DNA of 64,000 nt from Halichondria panicea (Eukaryota > Porifera > Demospongiae > Suberitida > Halichondriidae), in NCBI RefSeq assembly GCF_963675165.1, contig NC_087377.1:17563518-17627517 (forward strand). The letters run 5' to 3'. The position numbers and the translations under genes were made by a program. Positions 37,301-51,300 of this stretch are shown here, piece after piece. Within the stretch, counting starts at the first letter, position 1, and each line of letters opens with the position of its first letter. The notes beneath the pieces were generated by a model that was given only the letters and a program-made list of their open reading frames with translations, made no database searches and was not told where the DNA came from.

Positions 37301-40300
37301 GGGCATGCAACTCACTATCTACCCAATGTAATCATCCAATGTCATGTCAGAGGCAGGATATACTAATATAACGTTTATGACCATTTTCCTCAGCTATAGT
37401 TTTCTATTCCCCATTCAGGCAAATGAACTATTTTCTAGAAATGCATCTCAGAACAATGCATCTCAGAACGAAGTTGACAACCTTCTTGTTTCTCTTGCGG
37501 AGGCTACTAGTGTAGATGCAACAGGAGACTCCACCATATTCCCCCAAGATCTCAGCACTACTAATACGATCGTCAAGTCAAGTGTGAATTACCTGGTTCA
37601 AAGTGTTGAGATTGCCAGCCCGATGTCTTCTCTCAATTTTAGTGACGTAAGACTATAAGTTAAATAAAACATCCCTTTTATTTAGTGTCTTGCAGGAAGT
37701 TATGAACGTTCTCAACAATGTTCTGGACGAGAGAAATACAGAAGGATGGGAAAGATTACAAGAGGTACAAATACAGATATAGATAATTAACTGACAATTT
37801 ATACTCTCAGGATTCTTCTGCTGAGAGTCAGCAATTACTGTTGAGTACAGAGTTGTATGGTCAGTATGTGTCATTGGCACTAAGGAGTGAAGCTGTGGAT
37901 ACAGGCAACGTGACGGAGATCACACTTGAGAGACAAAACATCAGTATGCATACTTCTTTAAGATTTATAGATATAATTATAAAGTTGATTGAAGCTAATA
38001 TAATTATTTGCATTTACCGTCCATGCAGTGCTAGCTGCAATTGAAGTTGACACCACTAGTTTGGATAACATTACCTTTCCTGAAGTTGTCGAAGTCAGTG
38101 AAGAAACAGGCTCAGCCCAAACTGTGATACCAGCTGCTCTTCTTATGGAGAGAGGCGCTCGAGGTATTTCATGAACTTTGGTGGTAACCAGGCCAAAATC
38201 TGTTTATTCATGTCTGTCTCAATTTTCAGAGGGGAATGTTACAGCAGTCAACATTCTATTTTCCAACTTGGAGGATTTTCTTCCAAAAACAAATCTTGAA
38301 ATGTGCAGTACTAAGTCATGTTCTGCTCAGTCTCATTGTATGCTTATAAAATTATACACAGGAACACGACCAGACCAGTATCACAGGTTATTTCTAGTCA
38401 AGTCTTCTCCAATGTGAAGTTAACTAACTCTCAGGCACAGGCAACCTTCAGATTCACCACCCAAAAGGTAGTTGGACTTACAAGCAACACTAATTCATTC
38501 TTGTGTGTGCAGTTCTCTGAGGATGAAGTAGCCGAAAATGCAAGATGTGTATTTTGGAGTGTTTCTAGGTGAGCGCTGCATGTCCTTCTAATTAATGTTT
38601 ATTGTTGTCTAAATTGAATTACCACAATTATCGTTGTTTTGTCAGTGATGCGGCCAACAGCACGTGGTCCACAGAAGGTGTGACTAAAGTCAGTGTGGAT
38701 GAAGACGAGCAAATGAGAGTATATAATATTGTCTGTGAGAGCAGTCATTTCACAGCATTTGCTGTTCTAATGGATGTCACTGGAGCACTGAATGTGAGCC
38801 TCATGCGGCAAATACTAATTTACTTATATATGCTTGGTCTTTTGTAGAACACAACTCCAGAGATCAGGTTTGCTCTGTCGGTGGTGACTTATGTTGGTTG
38901 TTCCATCTCCATCTTCTTTCTTCTGTTGTCTATCCTCTATTTCTTGACATTGAGGTAATTATTGAAGGTTTACATACATGTATATAAAACCTTGCTGTGC
39001 TGTTGATGTTTAGAAAAGAGCTGCTGACCGAAATTCATAATTTCATCCATCTCAACCTGTCTATTTCTTTGCTCCTTGGTTACGTAGTGTTCCTGTCAGG
39101 AGTAGAAACTGCTGTGGCCAACAAGGTGAGGTGTATAACTTGAGTTGTATATCTATAAACTCTCCAGTATTGTATAGCTGTTACAGTTTACCTTAAAACT
39201 TTAACGAACAACGTGCATGAGAGAATGGAGAGCTGAGCTGAAAAAAAGGAGGTTTTGTGTATCAGTTGCCATGTGTATTGCTGTGGCAGTCATTTATAGA
39301 TGCCGAAATTCAGCAAGCCTGTATATAATTATATGAGCAAGCCTTATAATTTGCTTATAAGATCAAAGATACCTATTTCAGTATACTTTTATATGATATC
39401 ACGATCCTTGCCTGATTGTAAAAGTTATACAGATATCATATTTGGCTCATTCACAAAGATTGTTCACTGTTGTTCCAAACGTTTACTGCATGTATATGCA
39501 GTAGGATCTGCGACTTGGCCTTTTACTCTCATATATATATTTGTGTTACGTGTATCCCATTAAACAAATCTGGTTAGAACTGACTAGTATATACGGAATA
39601 GCGAGGTGGCCGCATTTCAGGGTGAGTTTTGTGCAGTATTAATCTAGCTATAATTATAGCAATCCCCGTGCCTAACAAAACGACCAGTATATCGAGGTGA
39701 CCATAATTCAGAGAGCCGGATTAGCAAGAGTAGATCTATACTGTATTGATCCTTCATTCCTTGCAGGTAGCGTGTGTGTTTGTGGCTGCTCTCCTTCACT
39801 ACCTGTTCACTGCTGTGTTCTTTTGGATGCTGTGTGAGGGAATCATGCTCTATCTCATGTTGGTGTTTGTCTTCAACCGAATATCCAAGAAGTGGTGGAT
39901 ATTCCTTATTATTGGATGGGGTAAATTAAAGATTTCTTTTTTCTATTTTACACGATCGATGCATATACTATTATGTACATAAATGCATAATTATAGTACC
40001 GTATATCTTCTAATTTATCGGACACTTCTAATATTACCCCGGACACTCTTTTGGGCAATTTTCGTTGTTCTAATACAACGGACAACACTCCAGTGCTTTA
40101 ATATTACATTTGTTCTAAATATCCGGACAATATCTTGAAAAGTTGAGTTTCATTCATAGACGGCAAGTAAGACTTAGAGTGCTGCAGTTAGATAGCTTTG
40201 AGAGCTAGTTTTAGATAGCTAGTGCAACTATTCAGTAGCACACTGTTCTGTTAAACTTAGCTAGCTCGCATGCAGCTGCTTGCTTGTTCTACTTATTCCT

Positions 40301-42022
40301 GACACTTTGTATGCTCTATAAAAATCTGTTCCAATTATACCCGGACAATTTCCAAAATAATTATTTTTCGCTGTCCGATAATAATAATTATACAGTATGT
40401 GCATGAGAAACCACTTTCACTGCATGCTTGGCTAAACTAATATACTGCACATGTCATACTGTAGCTTAGCCTCGTTAATTCCCAGGTCAAGTTTTTTTTA
40501 CTAGAACTAAGTTGAAACATATATATACTAGTTGGCGACCTGAAGTGTTATTTTAGAGACAACTCGGTTGGGAACGAGGCTAACTGCAGCTATAAGCTTG
40601 TCCTTTCTTGCGCATGCACTATCAGTAAAGAAGACGTAACAAATACGTGAATTAGTTATGCCCCTCGAAGCAGGGTGGAGGGTTCATCCATTTATGCATG
40701 CATGTATGTATGTGTGATGATGACTATATAGCATTCTGTTGAGTGTATTGGGTATGTTTCTTGCAGGTGTTCCAGTGATACCAGTGGCTATATCTGCTGG
40801 ACTTATTCACGATCAGTATGGCACAGAAGAATAGTAAGTTTTATAGATAATTAATAATTCAGTGGAACCTCATCTCCAAATTCTAAACAACTGCATGCAT
40901 GCATGTTACAACATACAGCGCTTCCTCAATAAAGAATTCGTGTAATTATTACACTTGATAATATATTTTTCCCCTTTATACATTCAGTTGTTGGATTGCT
41001 GTTGGTGCCGGTGATAAAGGAGCCATATGGGCATTTGTTGTACCAATGCTACTAGTTGTTCTGGTGAGATCTCTATAATTATATAGCTTGCAATGCATTG
41101 GATTATATATATATAATTGTATATAGTGTATTCAAATAATAGTAGCAGCCAGTTTTTGAGAGTATACACTCATTAGTTTATTTTAAGTTGACTTTTATAA
41201 TTATGACAACTATACCTGTATAGGTGAATGTATTCTTCTTCTTGGCTGCTTTGCGTAGTGTCTATAAACTGAAAAAGTCAACCATAGAACGGAATGGAAA
41301 AAAGGAATCTTTAAAGTTATTCTCGTGAGTTTATCAACTCTCTTCATCAGTAACATGTTGATCCCAATGCTTGTATATACATACAGACAACTCTTCAAGG
41401 CCACCATTATTCTCCTTCCATTGCTCGGGCTGACCTGGGTGTTTGGTCTACTCTCAGTCAACAGTAGCACTATTGTGTTTGCATGGTTGTTCTCTATCTT
41501 TAACTCACTGCAAGGCCTGTTCGTATTCATCCTCCATGTGCTCAGGAGTGAAAAGGTGCGTGTTTCATTTTTAGCATTTTTTATGTCTCTTATAATTTTT
41601 AGGTCACAAACTTCCTAAAGCAGTGCAGAAAGAGAATGGATAGCGTTGTATCAACTTCTGCCTCAGAAAAAAATGATCTGGTATATAATTACACATAGAT
41701 CTATATACCTTAAATTAATGTCTAGACAGGTGGATCTCCTGTTATAAAGTATAATTTATATACATTATTGGAGTGTATATGCTCGTTTCCATTGTACTTC
41801 AAGTTAGAAATATAATTATATAGTGCCAGACTGTGAAATATCTATTGTATGCAGAGCAAGAATCCGACGAGTGGTGTTCAGCTCAAGCCAAGTCACTCTA
41901 GATTCAGCAAACATGATCATAGTACCATGCAAGATGAAGCCATTAAAGTCGATGAAACTGCATCTGAATTCGGCTCAGAGAAGTTATACATTGCTGGATC
42001 GCTTGAAAAGGAGAACAATTAA
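34318..42022 (+). CDS. Gene G: adhesion GPCR with IgGFc-binding-type ectodomain, EGF, HRM, GAIN/GPS and 7TM
   Basis: Twenty-one exons counted from ATG 34321 sum to 1199 codons (1198 aa); an ATG just before, at 34318, is also in frame. Exons: 34321-34405 (signal peptide), 34473-35795, 36924-37037, 37088-37182, 37419-37646, 37696-37764, 37811-37943, 38029-38163, 38230-38302, 38362-38467, 38513-38568, 38646-38793, 38848-38954, 39014-39125, 39767-39920, 40767-40833, 40988-41063, 41224-41324, 41387-41555, 41603-41680, 41855-42022. The 1.3-kb exon holds an IgGFc-binding N-terminal domain ([33 protein letters not shown]) and an EGF module ([10 protein letters not shown]...CSCLNG). Next come HRM with four Cys, a GAIN-like region, GPS, 7TM (about 856-1117; [17 protein letters not shown]) and a tail ending [10 protein letters not shown]. 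The GPS keeps CVFW, STWSTEG and HFT, but the Cys after WSTEG is Val and CxC is reduced to one Cys. It is a likely autoproteolysed surface receptor; ligand unknown. Confidence 0.9.
36190..36480 (-). pseudogene. Possible relic coding fragment in gene G intron (ankyrin-like phrase)
   Basis: On the - strand inside the intron between the EGF and HRM exons, a frame reads [29 protein letters not shown], a stop, then [26 protein letters not shown] recalls an ankyrin repeat. It has an internal stop and no clear splice sites. It could be a host-gene fragment carried in by a transposon or chance; low confidence. Confidence 0.22.
39999..40395. mobile_element. MITE with TA target duplication in gene G intron
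   Basis: A 397-bp AT-rich insertion between TA dinucleotides (39997-39998 and 40396-40397). It is absent from the same intron of the paralogue, which reads ...TTATAGTATGTGCG at about 51658-51671. Ends are imperfect inverted repeats (CCGTATA.../...TATACAG) with inner TTATCGGACA / TGTCCGATAA arms. The TA duplication suggests a Tc1/mariner-type non-autonomous element. It inserted after the two GPCR loci duplicated. Confidence 0.65.
40467..40582. mobile_element. Short TAGCCTCGTTCCC-ended MITE in gene G intron
   Basis: A 116-bp hairpin-like element with ends TAGCCTCGTT... and ...GGGAACGAGGCTA. It is flanked by ACTGTAGCT and ACTGCAGCT, a 9-bp target duplication with one mismatch. The orthologous insertion is at 51737-51832 in the paralogue, so it predates the duplication. 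Its termini resemble those of the 1.1-kb element at 54699. Confidence 0.65.
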
Positions 42023-42790
42023 GTGGCAGGAAACTATATTAACTTTTAAAACATTGTTCACGCTCACAGGAAAACCTTAAAGCACAGCTATTAGTTTGTT
42101 TGTTTTTTCCCCTAGTGCCGCTGTATATACTAGCGGTGAATTGTATATATATAGTGCAGAGTTTTATTTGAAGTATTGAAGTATGCATTATACTGTTTGT
42201 TAATTGTCATTGTACATGATTATTAGATGTGTACTATTTAGTCACCTTTTTAACATACATAGTTTTGATGATTGTTACGATGGACTCAACATCATTGGAC
42301 CCCCGGGTGTTCCCGGTATTTGTATCCCATGCACTCCCGTTGAGGGAGCTCCCCTAAGATATAATTATTCTGGTTCTCAAATTGTTGTTCTCATAAAATG
42401 TTCAAGTTCAAGTGCCTGCCTGTGGTATATGCATGCATGCATCATAACAAGAGTCAATCAATACAATAATACAATCTTATATATAATTATAGTATACGTT
42501 GATCCGATACTCCTATTTATGCACTCCTGCATGGTTGTATAATAATATCGATATCATAGCCCATGCAAGGCAGGAGAAACCAATTAATGCATTTTGACGC
42601 TGTGAAAAAGTCTAAACTTTAGCCAAGAACCTAAAATTGATTAGAATACGGTCAGTGGGGGGGTTGTTTATAGTATATCTAGGGAGATGGGGCTTGAATT
42701 TCTGCGATTTAGCCTGGCTACTATTTAAACCTAGACCTAGTGAGCATTGTTGCCTCACTGATAATCTGTTATCAACCAGTTGCTAAAAAA
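42023..42790. other. Intergenic region between gene G and the decayed paralogue
   Basis: No gene. AT-rich 3' flank of gene G. From about 42690 to 42790 it resembles the upstream flank of gene G (CTATTTAAACCTAGAC, GTGAGCATTG, CAACCAGTTGCTA). Confidence 0.5.
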
Positions 42791-44048
42791 ATGAGCTACA
42801 GAATTGCTAGATCTACTTTGTCATTGACAATAATCATAATCACATTTGCAACATCTTGTGATGCCCAAATTACAGGTAAGATTGAATTCTTGTAGTCTAT
42901 ATAAATTCTTATTGAGCTACCTTGTGTTGCGTCCCGTGTATATGCAATGGGCACTCAATTAGTAGTATGGCTAAGAGTGCAATATGGGATTAATAACATT
43001 ATTTAAAATTATTACATATAAACCTTAATTGAATTGTTCATTAATCCTAGATGACACCTCATCAAGTGCTGGCAAAAAATTCGTGGTTGATTTCCCAAGA
43101 AATTTTCGTCAAATTATAATAAACGAGTTGTCATTGCTTATATCACAAATCCAGAGTCAAGTGCTGTTAATTTCAGTCACTCCAATTAAATTCAGTGGGA
43201 ATGTTTCAACTCTTCAACTAGGGTAAACGATCCAGTTTTGTAGTTTTGTCTGTTAATGAAAGGAACAAGGGGATCCTTGTTGAAGCCGACGGAAACGATC
43301 ATTTGTATTCATTTTTTTAACTACAGATGCTTATTTAGCGTTACCATGTTCTAAAATGGCAGTTGATGAATACAAATATTATGGAATCTCCTATGACACC
43401 ATTAGTAGTAACGATCCTAGTGTGATTTTGTAGGTGGCTTGTGAAAATGAAACTGTTGTCAAATTCAATTCTTTAACAATAACATTGGAAACCTATCAGA
43501 TTGAAAGTGATAATGATCTCACAGGAACAAGAATAACTAGCTCCAAACCTTTGTCTGTGTTTAGTGGATCTGATTGTGCTGAAGTTCCTCACAATAGACG
43601 CTTGTGTGATCATTTGGTTGAACAAGTGCCTCCGACTGTGACATGGGGCTCAAAATTCTTCGTAGCATCTCTCGAGGGCAGATCTTCTGGTGAACGTATT
43701 CGTGTTCTTAGTACCCGAGCAGCAAGTGTAGCTGTGAACTGTAACACTGTTGTATCAGTCAGTGAATTCCAGTTACAGAGTGGAGGGAGTTTCAGAGAAT
43801 TTGAAATCCCTATTAACAGTTTCTGTAGCATTGAATCCACTTCTCCAGTACTGGTCGCACAGTATGCATATGGTAGAGACAGTGATGGCGTGGGAGACCC
43901 ATTCATGATGATAATCCCTCCAATTGAGCAGTTTACAAATAATTATGTTGTTGAAGCGTTTTCTCTTTTCGTATCCAACTATGTCACGGTGTATGTTTCT
44001 TCAGAGTTTTTTCAAACTGCACAAATATTATTAGACAATTCCATTGTT
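42791..44048 (+). pseudogene. Decayed signal-peptide and IgGFc-binding exons of a gene G paralogue
   Basis: The exon at 42791-42875 keeps a signal peptide (MSYRIARSTLSLTIIIITF). The large exon starts at 43051 and matches the gene G ectodomain but carries several lesions: +2 near 43139, -2 near 43175, -1 near 43208, a deletion near 43305-43320, and a CTG-to-TAG change near 43431. From 43434 to about 44047 it is open and still shows [18 protein letters not shown] and [15 protein letters not shown]. Homology stops abruptly near 44048, before the EGF part. The downstream HRM/GPS/7TM exons of this locus survive at 47545-53274, joined to Calx-beta exons instead. Confidence 0.85.
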
Positions 44049-45359
44049 ACCAGACTCTGTTTTTGTTATAGAGCTAAGAAGATTCAACAGCTACTACCCA
44101 AACAAGCATGGTGAAACATTATTCTGTTTAATTTCTTATCTTGTAGAGAATAAGATGAATAAAGACGCAGGTATTAAAGAAAGGTACGTAAAGTTCTATA
44201 ATATTAGTCGCTAATAGTGTTACACCAATTAATGTAGCTGTCTATTATACCGTATAGCGGGTATATTTTGAGGATATAAACGTTCACGGTTTTTGCTGAG
44301 ATTAAACATGTACCGCAAATTTATACTTGAGTTTAATATATATGCATGCTGCAAAAAGGCTACTATTCTGCAAAAATTAAATCCGTGAAAACCTTCTTAT
44401 GCCAACTTCCAAAAAAATTTCTGGGCCAAAAAAATAAGGGCTTTAGCCCATTTTGTAATGACCGGAGATTTATTATTAGCATGCAGTTGCTTCCTGCCAT
44501 GGCGCTGTAGTCCCACTAAAACGATTGAGACGCCATTAAAACGAAGCAACCTGAAACGAAAGTTAATAATGGGCTCTATATAGCTAGGTTAGGGTTAGGG
44601 ATAGGATAGAGTTAGATGCCACGCCCATTATCGACTACTGTTGTTTTAGTGGGACAACATGTGCATGTTCAGTATGATGAGATCATGCTGGAGAGCCCCA
44701 CCCACAAAACTGCAAAACAATTTTGAGAAGACAAGACAGCATAGTGCAAGAAACTGACATGATTTAACTTTTAAAGCCATAGCTTCAGTATTTTTTTAGC
44801 TTCTTTGGACTCTATTATCCCAGCTCAGGAGCAGCAACCTTGAGAATCAACAAGTGTTAGTTTGTCATTTCACTGTTGATACTGTTTACTAAATAAACCA
44901 ATAAAATAAATTTGCTCATTCAATACCTCACCTCTCCTGATGTAAAAATGTAGCATTTCCTTGTGTCATACAATGAATAATTATATGCATTAATGATTAA
45001 TAGATGATTGCTATTATATTATAAACCATAGTACTAAGCACTACTGTAAAACAGAGTTATTAAAGTTCTAGCTACTATTTTAAGAACTTAGTTGTGAAAA
45101 CTGCAATTTTGATTGTTCTTTTAGCATCTCTTGACTGTCTTGTAAATTAATCCTGAATGATAACAGCCTTACAGGTATGCAAACAAATTAATGTGTTGTG
45201 TTGTATATTTATAGTCATAGCATATATCGTTTTCACTTTCTGTACAGTTTTGGAATGCAAACTTTTGGTTAAAGTATCGTATCCAACTGCATATATATCA
45301 CATCTACTGTTTTCATTATTTGCTTGGTTACTATTACTCAGTGTGTTGGCATCATAGAT
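44049..45359. other. Non-coding junction segment between decayed ectodomain and Calx-beta exons
   Basis: No gene. It contains a small fold-back element with 13-bp ends GTCCCACTAAAAC / GTTTTAGTGGGAC (44510-44522, 44643-44655), with a short TTAGGGTTAGGG stretch inside. 45163-45359 resembles the 5' flank of genes B and D, so a promoter came along with the Calx-beta exons. Confidence 0.5.
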
Positions 45360-48300
45360 ATGATGGCACCCGTAACTCAGAGAGTGATTGCGATGTTGCT
45401 ATGCACTCTCAGTCAGTGCAGTGCAGCTGGAACAGTCAGCTTTAGCAGTGGCAGTGCATCTCAGACAGTAATGGAGGGAGGCAGTTTGTCAGTGTGTGTG
45501 ATGGCGATACTGGACTCTGGAGATAGTGTAGAGATGGGACTATCAGTCACTCCAGCAAGTAAGCAGTCACTCTGTTAATTTGATTATGAACGTATAATTA
45601 TAGGAGGACTTGATGTTTCTACAAACACATTGCATCTGACTGACACCACTACTACTGATTGCTGGATGGTTACTGCTACGGATGATGCCATCTATGAAGC
45701 TGATAGTCAGATATTTACACTGAATCTTGCTCTTGTGAACCCCACTTCGTCAGATATTGTGTTGACAGATCCAAGTACTGCAACTATCACAGTAATGGAT
45801 AATGAAGGTATAATATTTTTGTACAAACCATTAGTTGCAGAGGTGATGGTAGAGTTCACAACCTTGTTCTTACAGGAGCTGTAGTATCGCTAGTGAACCC
45901 AACTATAGTGCAGAATGAAGGAGATGGTGATGTCTCAGTGTGTGCTAGACTAGACTCTCCAGCAGGAGGGGCAGAGAGGGAGATATTTATAGCACTCAAT
46001 AATAGTGAGTTGATTTTCGATTCAACTCTTTGTCTTCGATTATTTTACTTCTCTCTCTTTATAGATGACTTCACCTTCCCCTCCAATTCTCGTGTGGGGG
46101 CTACCCAGTGTCTGACTATCCCAGTTACCAATGACAATGTGTACCAAACAAGTCCAGTGTTGATGGAGACTGTTACTCTCAGTAAAAGTTTAGTGGTTAC
46201 CAATCAAGGAAGATTAGATTTGACAAACACAGTGGCAATGGTGACTATCAACGATAATGATGGTGAGACTAAAAAGCAACCTATGATATGGTGTTTCTTT
46301 GTTATTGCTATAATTAGATGCTGTTGTCTCCATGGACACTCCTACCATAACAACTACCGAGGGTGGTGTGGTTGGTGTGTGTGCTAATCTGGTCAGTCCA
46401 TCTGGTGGAACAAGTGTACCCATCACTGTTGTGTTTACTTGGAATAATGGAGGTGTGTAAACTACACTGTTGTCTTTGTGTGATTGCTCTAATTACGTAG
46501 GATCAAACTCTGCAACCTTCTCGGCTAACTCAAACGCAAACACTCTGACATGTATACAACTGACAGTGGCAGATGATGATATATACGGGATGTCTCCAAT
46601 ACCAGTGTACACTGTTGTGTTGAGCATTTCAAGCCCCAACTCAAGAGTGTCTATTGGAGGGATTGGTGAAACCACAATAACAGTCAGCGATGATGATGGT
46701 GAGACTATTCAGAATTAAAGAGATTACATTAAAATCTATGTAGATGCTGTTGTCTCCATGGTCACTCCTCCCATGACAACTACTGAGGGTGCTGTGGTTG
46801 AGGTGTGTGCTAATCTGGTCAGTCCATTTGGTGGAACAAGTGTACCCATCACTGTTGTGTTTACTTGGAGTGGAGGTGTGTAAACTATACTGTTGTCTTT
46901 GTGTGATTGCTCTAATCACGTAGGATCGGACTCTGCAACCTTCTCGGCTAACTCAAACCCAAACACTCAGGCGTGTATACAACTGACAGTGGCAGATGAT
47001 GATATATATGGAACGTCTCCAATACCAGTGTACACTGTTGTGTTGAGCAGTTTCAACTCAAGAGTGACTGTTGGAAGAAATAGTCAAACAACAATAACAG
47101 TCAGGGATGATGATGGTAGGAGTGTGATGTGTGTGTATGAGTTGCTATCACATTTAGTTTGTCCACTGCAGACATCTCGGAAGCAACCATCAATATCATC
47201 AACGATGATGGTAATCTTGATATTGCTAATGTGACTGCAATTTTACTTCCCTCCCTTTACTGATGTTCAGTGGTGCCTGGTCCAACAAACCTAAGAAGTA
47301 CCAGAACAGCCTTGACTAGTGTGACCTTGCATGTGTTTAGACTATATAGTTCATATCCAATCTTTACACAGGCGAGGCTGCCGGACTTTGAGATTGCATC
47401 CTCATACTCGTTTAGTCGAGCGGAGTCAAACCAACGCGAATGCATAAGCATTCGTGTTGGTTGTACTCCGCCCAACTAATACTCGTTCGTCGTAGCAACT
47501 GATAGAAAATGTTTTTTTGCTTATAATTATAATTTTCTCTATAGGCGTGGTTTGTGAAGCTGAACGTGATTCTGTATGGGGGCTTGTCTTCCCTGCCACT
47601 GTGGCTGGCTTTTCTTATTCCCAGCAATGCCCACAAAATGGAAATGGAACAACTTTAGGTATCACTATATTATTCCATGTGACTGTGTGTTGATGTACAT
47701 GCATGCAATTATAGGGACTGTGACTCGTTTCTGTACACTGGGTGGTGTCTGGGAAGCAGTGAATATTGATAACTGCACTAGGGAAGTAATCAGCTCACTT
47801 AATGACAGGGTGAGACTCTTGTAGTTACTGTATTATACTTTGGCATTTGCTAAACAGTGTTCATACAATGTAACAGGTAAACACATGATTGCACAGCACA
47901 TTCAAAATAAATATGCAACCAGGAGTACATGAAGGGGAGTAAGCAACTACACTACACACCGTACAGGGGCGTAGCTTAATGGTTTCCTATTACACGAATG
48001 TATGTCATCTATAGGACGTACTGTATACATTGCACGTGTATATATCATCAAAGGCTTGCATGCCCTCTTCTTTTTAGAGAAGAGGGCATGCAACTCACTC
48101 AATGTAATCTTCCAACTTCATGTCAGAGGCAGGATATACTATAAATAGTGGCAAAAGTCAATATAATTATCGTTCATGACGATCTTTCATTTGCTATATA
48201 GTTTTTATTTCCCCATTCAGGCAAATGAACTATTTTCTAGAAATGCATCTCAGAAAAATGCATCTCAAAATGAAGTTGACAACCTTCTTGTTTCTCTTGC

Positions 48301-51300
48301 GAAGGCTACTAGTGTAAATGCAACAGGAGACTCCACCATATTTCCCAAAGATCTCAGCACTACTAATACGATCGTCAAGTCAAGTGTGAATTACCTCGTT
48401 CAAAACATTGAGACCGCTAGTCCCATGTCTTCTCTTAATTTCAGTGAAGTAAGACTATATATCAGTTAAGCTTTAATTTTGTTTAAATAATTGTGTCTTG
48501 CAGGAAGTTATGAACGTTCTCAACAATGTTCTGGAAGAGAGGAATACAGAAGGATGGGAAAGATTACAAGTGGTAAATGGTATAATTAATGGAACAGACA
48601 CAGATATGCAATAGTTATTACATGGCTATGAGTGCTACAAGCAATTGATTGGCCTAGATTGATTGTAGATTTGTTGACTCTTCGTACCACTCCTGAAGCC
48701 ACAAATGTCTTATGGAGAGTGTGTCCCTATAAAAGCAATGATTTGAAGTAGTAGGTGGCTGCATGGGTTCAATGCAATATGCCATATATTGGCACTGCAT
48801 TTCCTTTGATCTCAGAGGTCAAAAGGCAACAAAGATAATTAACTGACAATCATGCAAATATACTCCCAGGATTCTGCTGCTGAGAGTCAGCAATTGCTGT
48901 TGAGTGCAGAGTTATATGGTCAGTATGTGTCATTGGCACTGAGGAGTGAAGCTGTGGATACAGGCAACATGACGGAGATCACACTTGTGAGACAGAACAT
49001 CGGTATGCGTACTTCACCATTTACTAGATAAATTATAGTTGATTTGAAGCTACTATATTTGCATTTACCGTCCATGCAGTGCTAGCTGCAATTGAAGTTG
49101 ACACCACTAGTCTGGATAACATTATCTTTCCTGAAGTTGTCGAAGTCAGTGAAGAAACAGGCTCAGCCCAAACTGTGATACCAGCTGCTCTTCTTATGGA
49201 GAGAGGCGCTCTAGGTATATCATAAATTTTGGTGGTAACCAAAATTTGTTTATCCATGTTTGTCCCAATTTCAGATGGGAATGTTACAGCAGTCAACATT
49301 CTATTTTCCAACTTGGAGGATTTTCTTCCAAAAACCAATCTTGAAATGTATATTATCAACAGTACTAAGTCATGTTCTGCTCGGTCTCATTGTATGCTTA
49401 TATACACAGGAACACGACCAGACCAGTATCACAGGTTATTTCTAGTCAAGTCTTCTCCAATGTGAAGTTAACTAACTCTCAGGCACAGGCAACCTTCAGA
49501 TTCACCACCCAAAAGGTAATAAGAGTCAGTTGAACTTAGAAGCAAACTAATTCATGCTTGTGTGTGCAGTTCCCTGCAGATGAAGTAGCCGAAAATGCAA
49601 GATGTGTATTTTGGAGTGTTTCTAGGTGAGCTGCATGTCCTTCTAATGTTTATTGTTGTCTTTTGTCAGTGATGCGGCCAACAGCACGTGGTCCACGGAA
49701 GGTGTGATTACAGTCAGTGTGGATGAAGACGAGCAAATGAGAGTATATAATATCGTGTGTGAGAGCAGTCATTTCACAGCATTTGCTGTTCTAGTGGATG
49801 TCACTGGAGCACTGAATGTGAGCCTCATGCATGCAGCGAACTAATTTACTTGAATCAGTTCTTTGTAATTACATTTGTTCTTTCGTAGGACACAACTCCA
49901 GAGATCAGCTTTGCTCTATCGGTGGTGACTTATGTTGGTTGTTCCATCTCCATCTTCTTTCTTCTGTTGTCTATCTTCTATTTCTTGACATTGAGGTAAT
50001 TATTGAAGGACTATTATATACAGCTTTGCATACATGTATAAAACCTTACTGTGCTGTTGATGTTTAGAAAAGAGCTGCTGACCAAGGTTCATAACTTCAT
50101 TCATCTCAACCTGTCTATTTCTTTGCTCCTTGGTTACGTGGTGTTCCTGTCAGGAGTAGAGACAGCTGTGGCCAACAAGGTGTCACTTGAGTTGTGTATC
50201 TATAAATTATGCAGCATTGTGTGTAGCTGGTACAGTAATGGACAACATGCATGCTGAAATTCATATTTAGGAGCAAATCTTATATAATTATGTGTATATG
50301 CGAACTTTGCGTGCTTATGGCATTGCAAAAATAAGATCGCAGATATATATGTCAGTATACTTTTATAATATCACAATTCTTGCCTGATTGTAAAAGTTAT
50401 ACCAAGGGCATATGAGAGAAGAGGGCATGCAACAGCTTGCGAGCAAAAACTGTAAGTGGGCGGTAGAATTTACTGGAAAAGTACAGTAACATCTAAAAAT
50501 AGATTATAGATGTGTCTGATTTTGTGTTAAGTACATGTAGCAAATAGCTATAAATAGGTCGAATAAAGTTTTTCAGTGCTCGCACATTGGACTAATAGTG
50601 AGTTGCATGCCCTCCGCGACTTGGCCTTTTACTCTCAACACGTACTTTGTTTTTGGTCTATCGTATCCCTATCTCTATAATTTATAATCATACTGATCGG
50701 CTGTATAGTGCATGCATGAGTGCATAATGTATTGACATTCATGTAGTGGCAGGCACATAATATTACATTAGCCATAAATACTGCAATCTGATTGGCTAAA
50801 GGCTATATCCAACTTAGAAAATCATGTACTTACTTAGACAATCATGTAGCAAAGATTAGATAAGAACATTCAAGCTATAGATATACTCATGGTTGCTATG
50901 ATCTAAAATGCTTAGGCACTGTTTAGGAAGTTTCCACATGATATAGAAGCCCTCAGGGCTAGCTAGTAGAACCCTCACTACGTTAAGGATACTACAACCA
51001 GCCATTTGGGCTTCTAGAAAGTTCCTAAACTGTGTCAAACTATTATGTAGATTCTTGATCTGATACTCTTGAGACAGTGAAGTTTCGCCACATTAGCAAG
51101 GTGGCCGGAATTCAGAAAAAGTAACCGTGACTAATTTGCGTACATGTCTTGAACCAATGTCTCATTTTGTGGTTCTTGCCAAACCACACCCTAACATCAT
51201 ATATTGTTATATGTATCCCATTAATAAAACTGGTTTGGGGCTGTTAGAACTGACTAGTGTATACGAAAATAGTGAGGTGGCCGCATTTCAGGGTGAGTTT

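Noticed and set aside
44584-44607. TTAGGGTTAGGG-like stretch as interstitial telomere repeat
   Set aside because: Only two adjacent units inside a small inverted-repeat element; too short to support telomeric origin.
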